From Coxiellaceae bacterium (lineage in GTDB: Bacteria; Pseudomonadota; Gammaproteobacteria; Berkiellales; Berkiellaceae), in the NCBI GenBank assembly GCA_947478905.1, contig CANJXG010000013.1:1-36004 (forward strand): a stretch of 36,004 nt of DNA. The letters run 5' to 3'. Position 1 is the stretch's first letter. The number at the start of each line of letters is the position of its first letter. This document shows, piece by piece, positions 35,899 through 36,004 of this stretch. The position numbers and the translations under genes are program-made. A model generated the notes under the pieces. It was not told the DNA's origin. It searched no databases and saw only the letters and a program-made list of their open reading frames with translations.

Positions 35899-36004
35899 TT
35901 AAATCTTGCTTGAGAGACTAATAATTTTCAATCCCGTATCCAACCCATTTGTCGAGCCATCTCGGTATGCTCTCGCACCTCCTTTAATAAAGCCGTAAGA
36001 TCCC
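35899..36004 (-). CDS. C-terminal part of a glycine-rich small protein, cut by window edge
   Basis: The 34 codons before TAA (35901-35899) read GSYGFIKGGARAYRDGSTNG, then LDTGLKIISLSSKI. The glycine spacing recalls class II bacteriocin-like peptides. It ends 4 nt before the start region of the double-glycine peptide ORF, so the two could form a tandem pair. A second frame here is also open (ends QMGWIRD), so the reading frame is not certain. Confidence 0.35.
   Translation of the reverse strand, partial: GSYGFIKGGARAYRDGSTNGLDTGLKIISLSSKI

Overview
The window looks like a chromosomal segment of an AT-rich gammaproteobacterium with a host-associated life style. The protein sequences suggest a member of the Legionellales (Coxiella / Rickettsiella / Berkiella-like). 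This rests on the gene complement (a gamma-type atp operon followed by glmU-glmS, a hemX-hemY pair, RarA, UbiC, FadL), a histone-like protein with a long basic tail, an ankyrin-like membrane protein and a UhpC/UhpT-like sugar-phosphate antiporter. No rRNA or tRNA gene and no CRISPR array was found.

Layout. (1) 1-5700: a minus-strand block with ferredoxin-NADP reductase, a shortened hemY, hemX, a UvrD-type helicase and an HU/IHF-fold protein with a basic tail; the last has its own promoter and a strong terminator. (2) 5742-16612: SRAP (YedK-like), glmS and glmU, then atpC-D-G-A-H-F-E-B-I, all on minus and tightly packed, with a good promoter just upstream of atpI. (3) 16650-18830: an accessory pocket holding a membrane/ankyrin-like gene cut by an amber codon, a 39-codon small ORF with a near-perfect Shine-Dalgarno, a gene frameshifted in a C6 run, and an IS3-like remnant. 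(4) 18854-25703: upp on plus, then minus-strand fadL-like, rarA-def, an EamA transporter with ubiC, and a kdsB-like gene with a histidine-phosphatase gene. (5) 25715-28062: a decayed MFS transporter and an intact AbiE-type toxin-antitoxin pair in toxin-first order, behind a promoter flanked by a perfect 20-bp inverted repeat. (6) 28066-30959: Sad/YneI-like aldehyde dehydrogenase, cutA, a GNAT fragment and a LysE-type exporter. (7) 31116-32040: a gene graveyard with higA, a higB fragment, a tautomerase-like gene and an unrecognised gene, all broken. (8) 32073-36004: an ABC exporter, a sugar-phosphate antiporter and, at the window edge, one or two small minus-strand peptide ORFs. One of these has a double-glycine leader motif like those of bacteriocin precursors.

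Function. The core genes make ATP (F1Fo), UDP-GlcNAc for the envelope (GlmS then GlmU), activated KDO-type sugar (KdsB-like), ubiquinone (UbiC), and cover heme-pathway accessory functions and DNA repair or replication restart (UvrD, RarA, SRAP). Intact housekeeping operons mixed with many short broken genes (MFS, GNAT, HigBA, tautomerase, IS3) indicate ongoing genome reduction. The least ordinary parts are the toxin-first AbiE locus with its symmetric operator-like repeat, the double-glycine peptide region at the right edge, and the 16.7-18.7 kb pocket of unrecognised genes.
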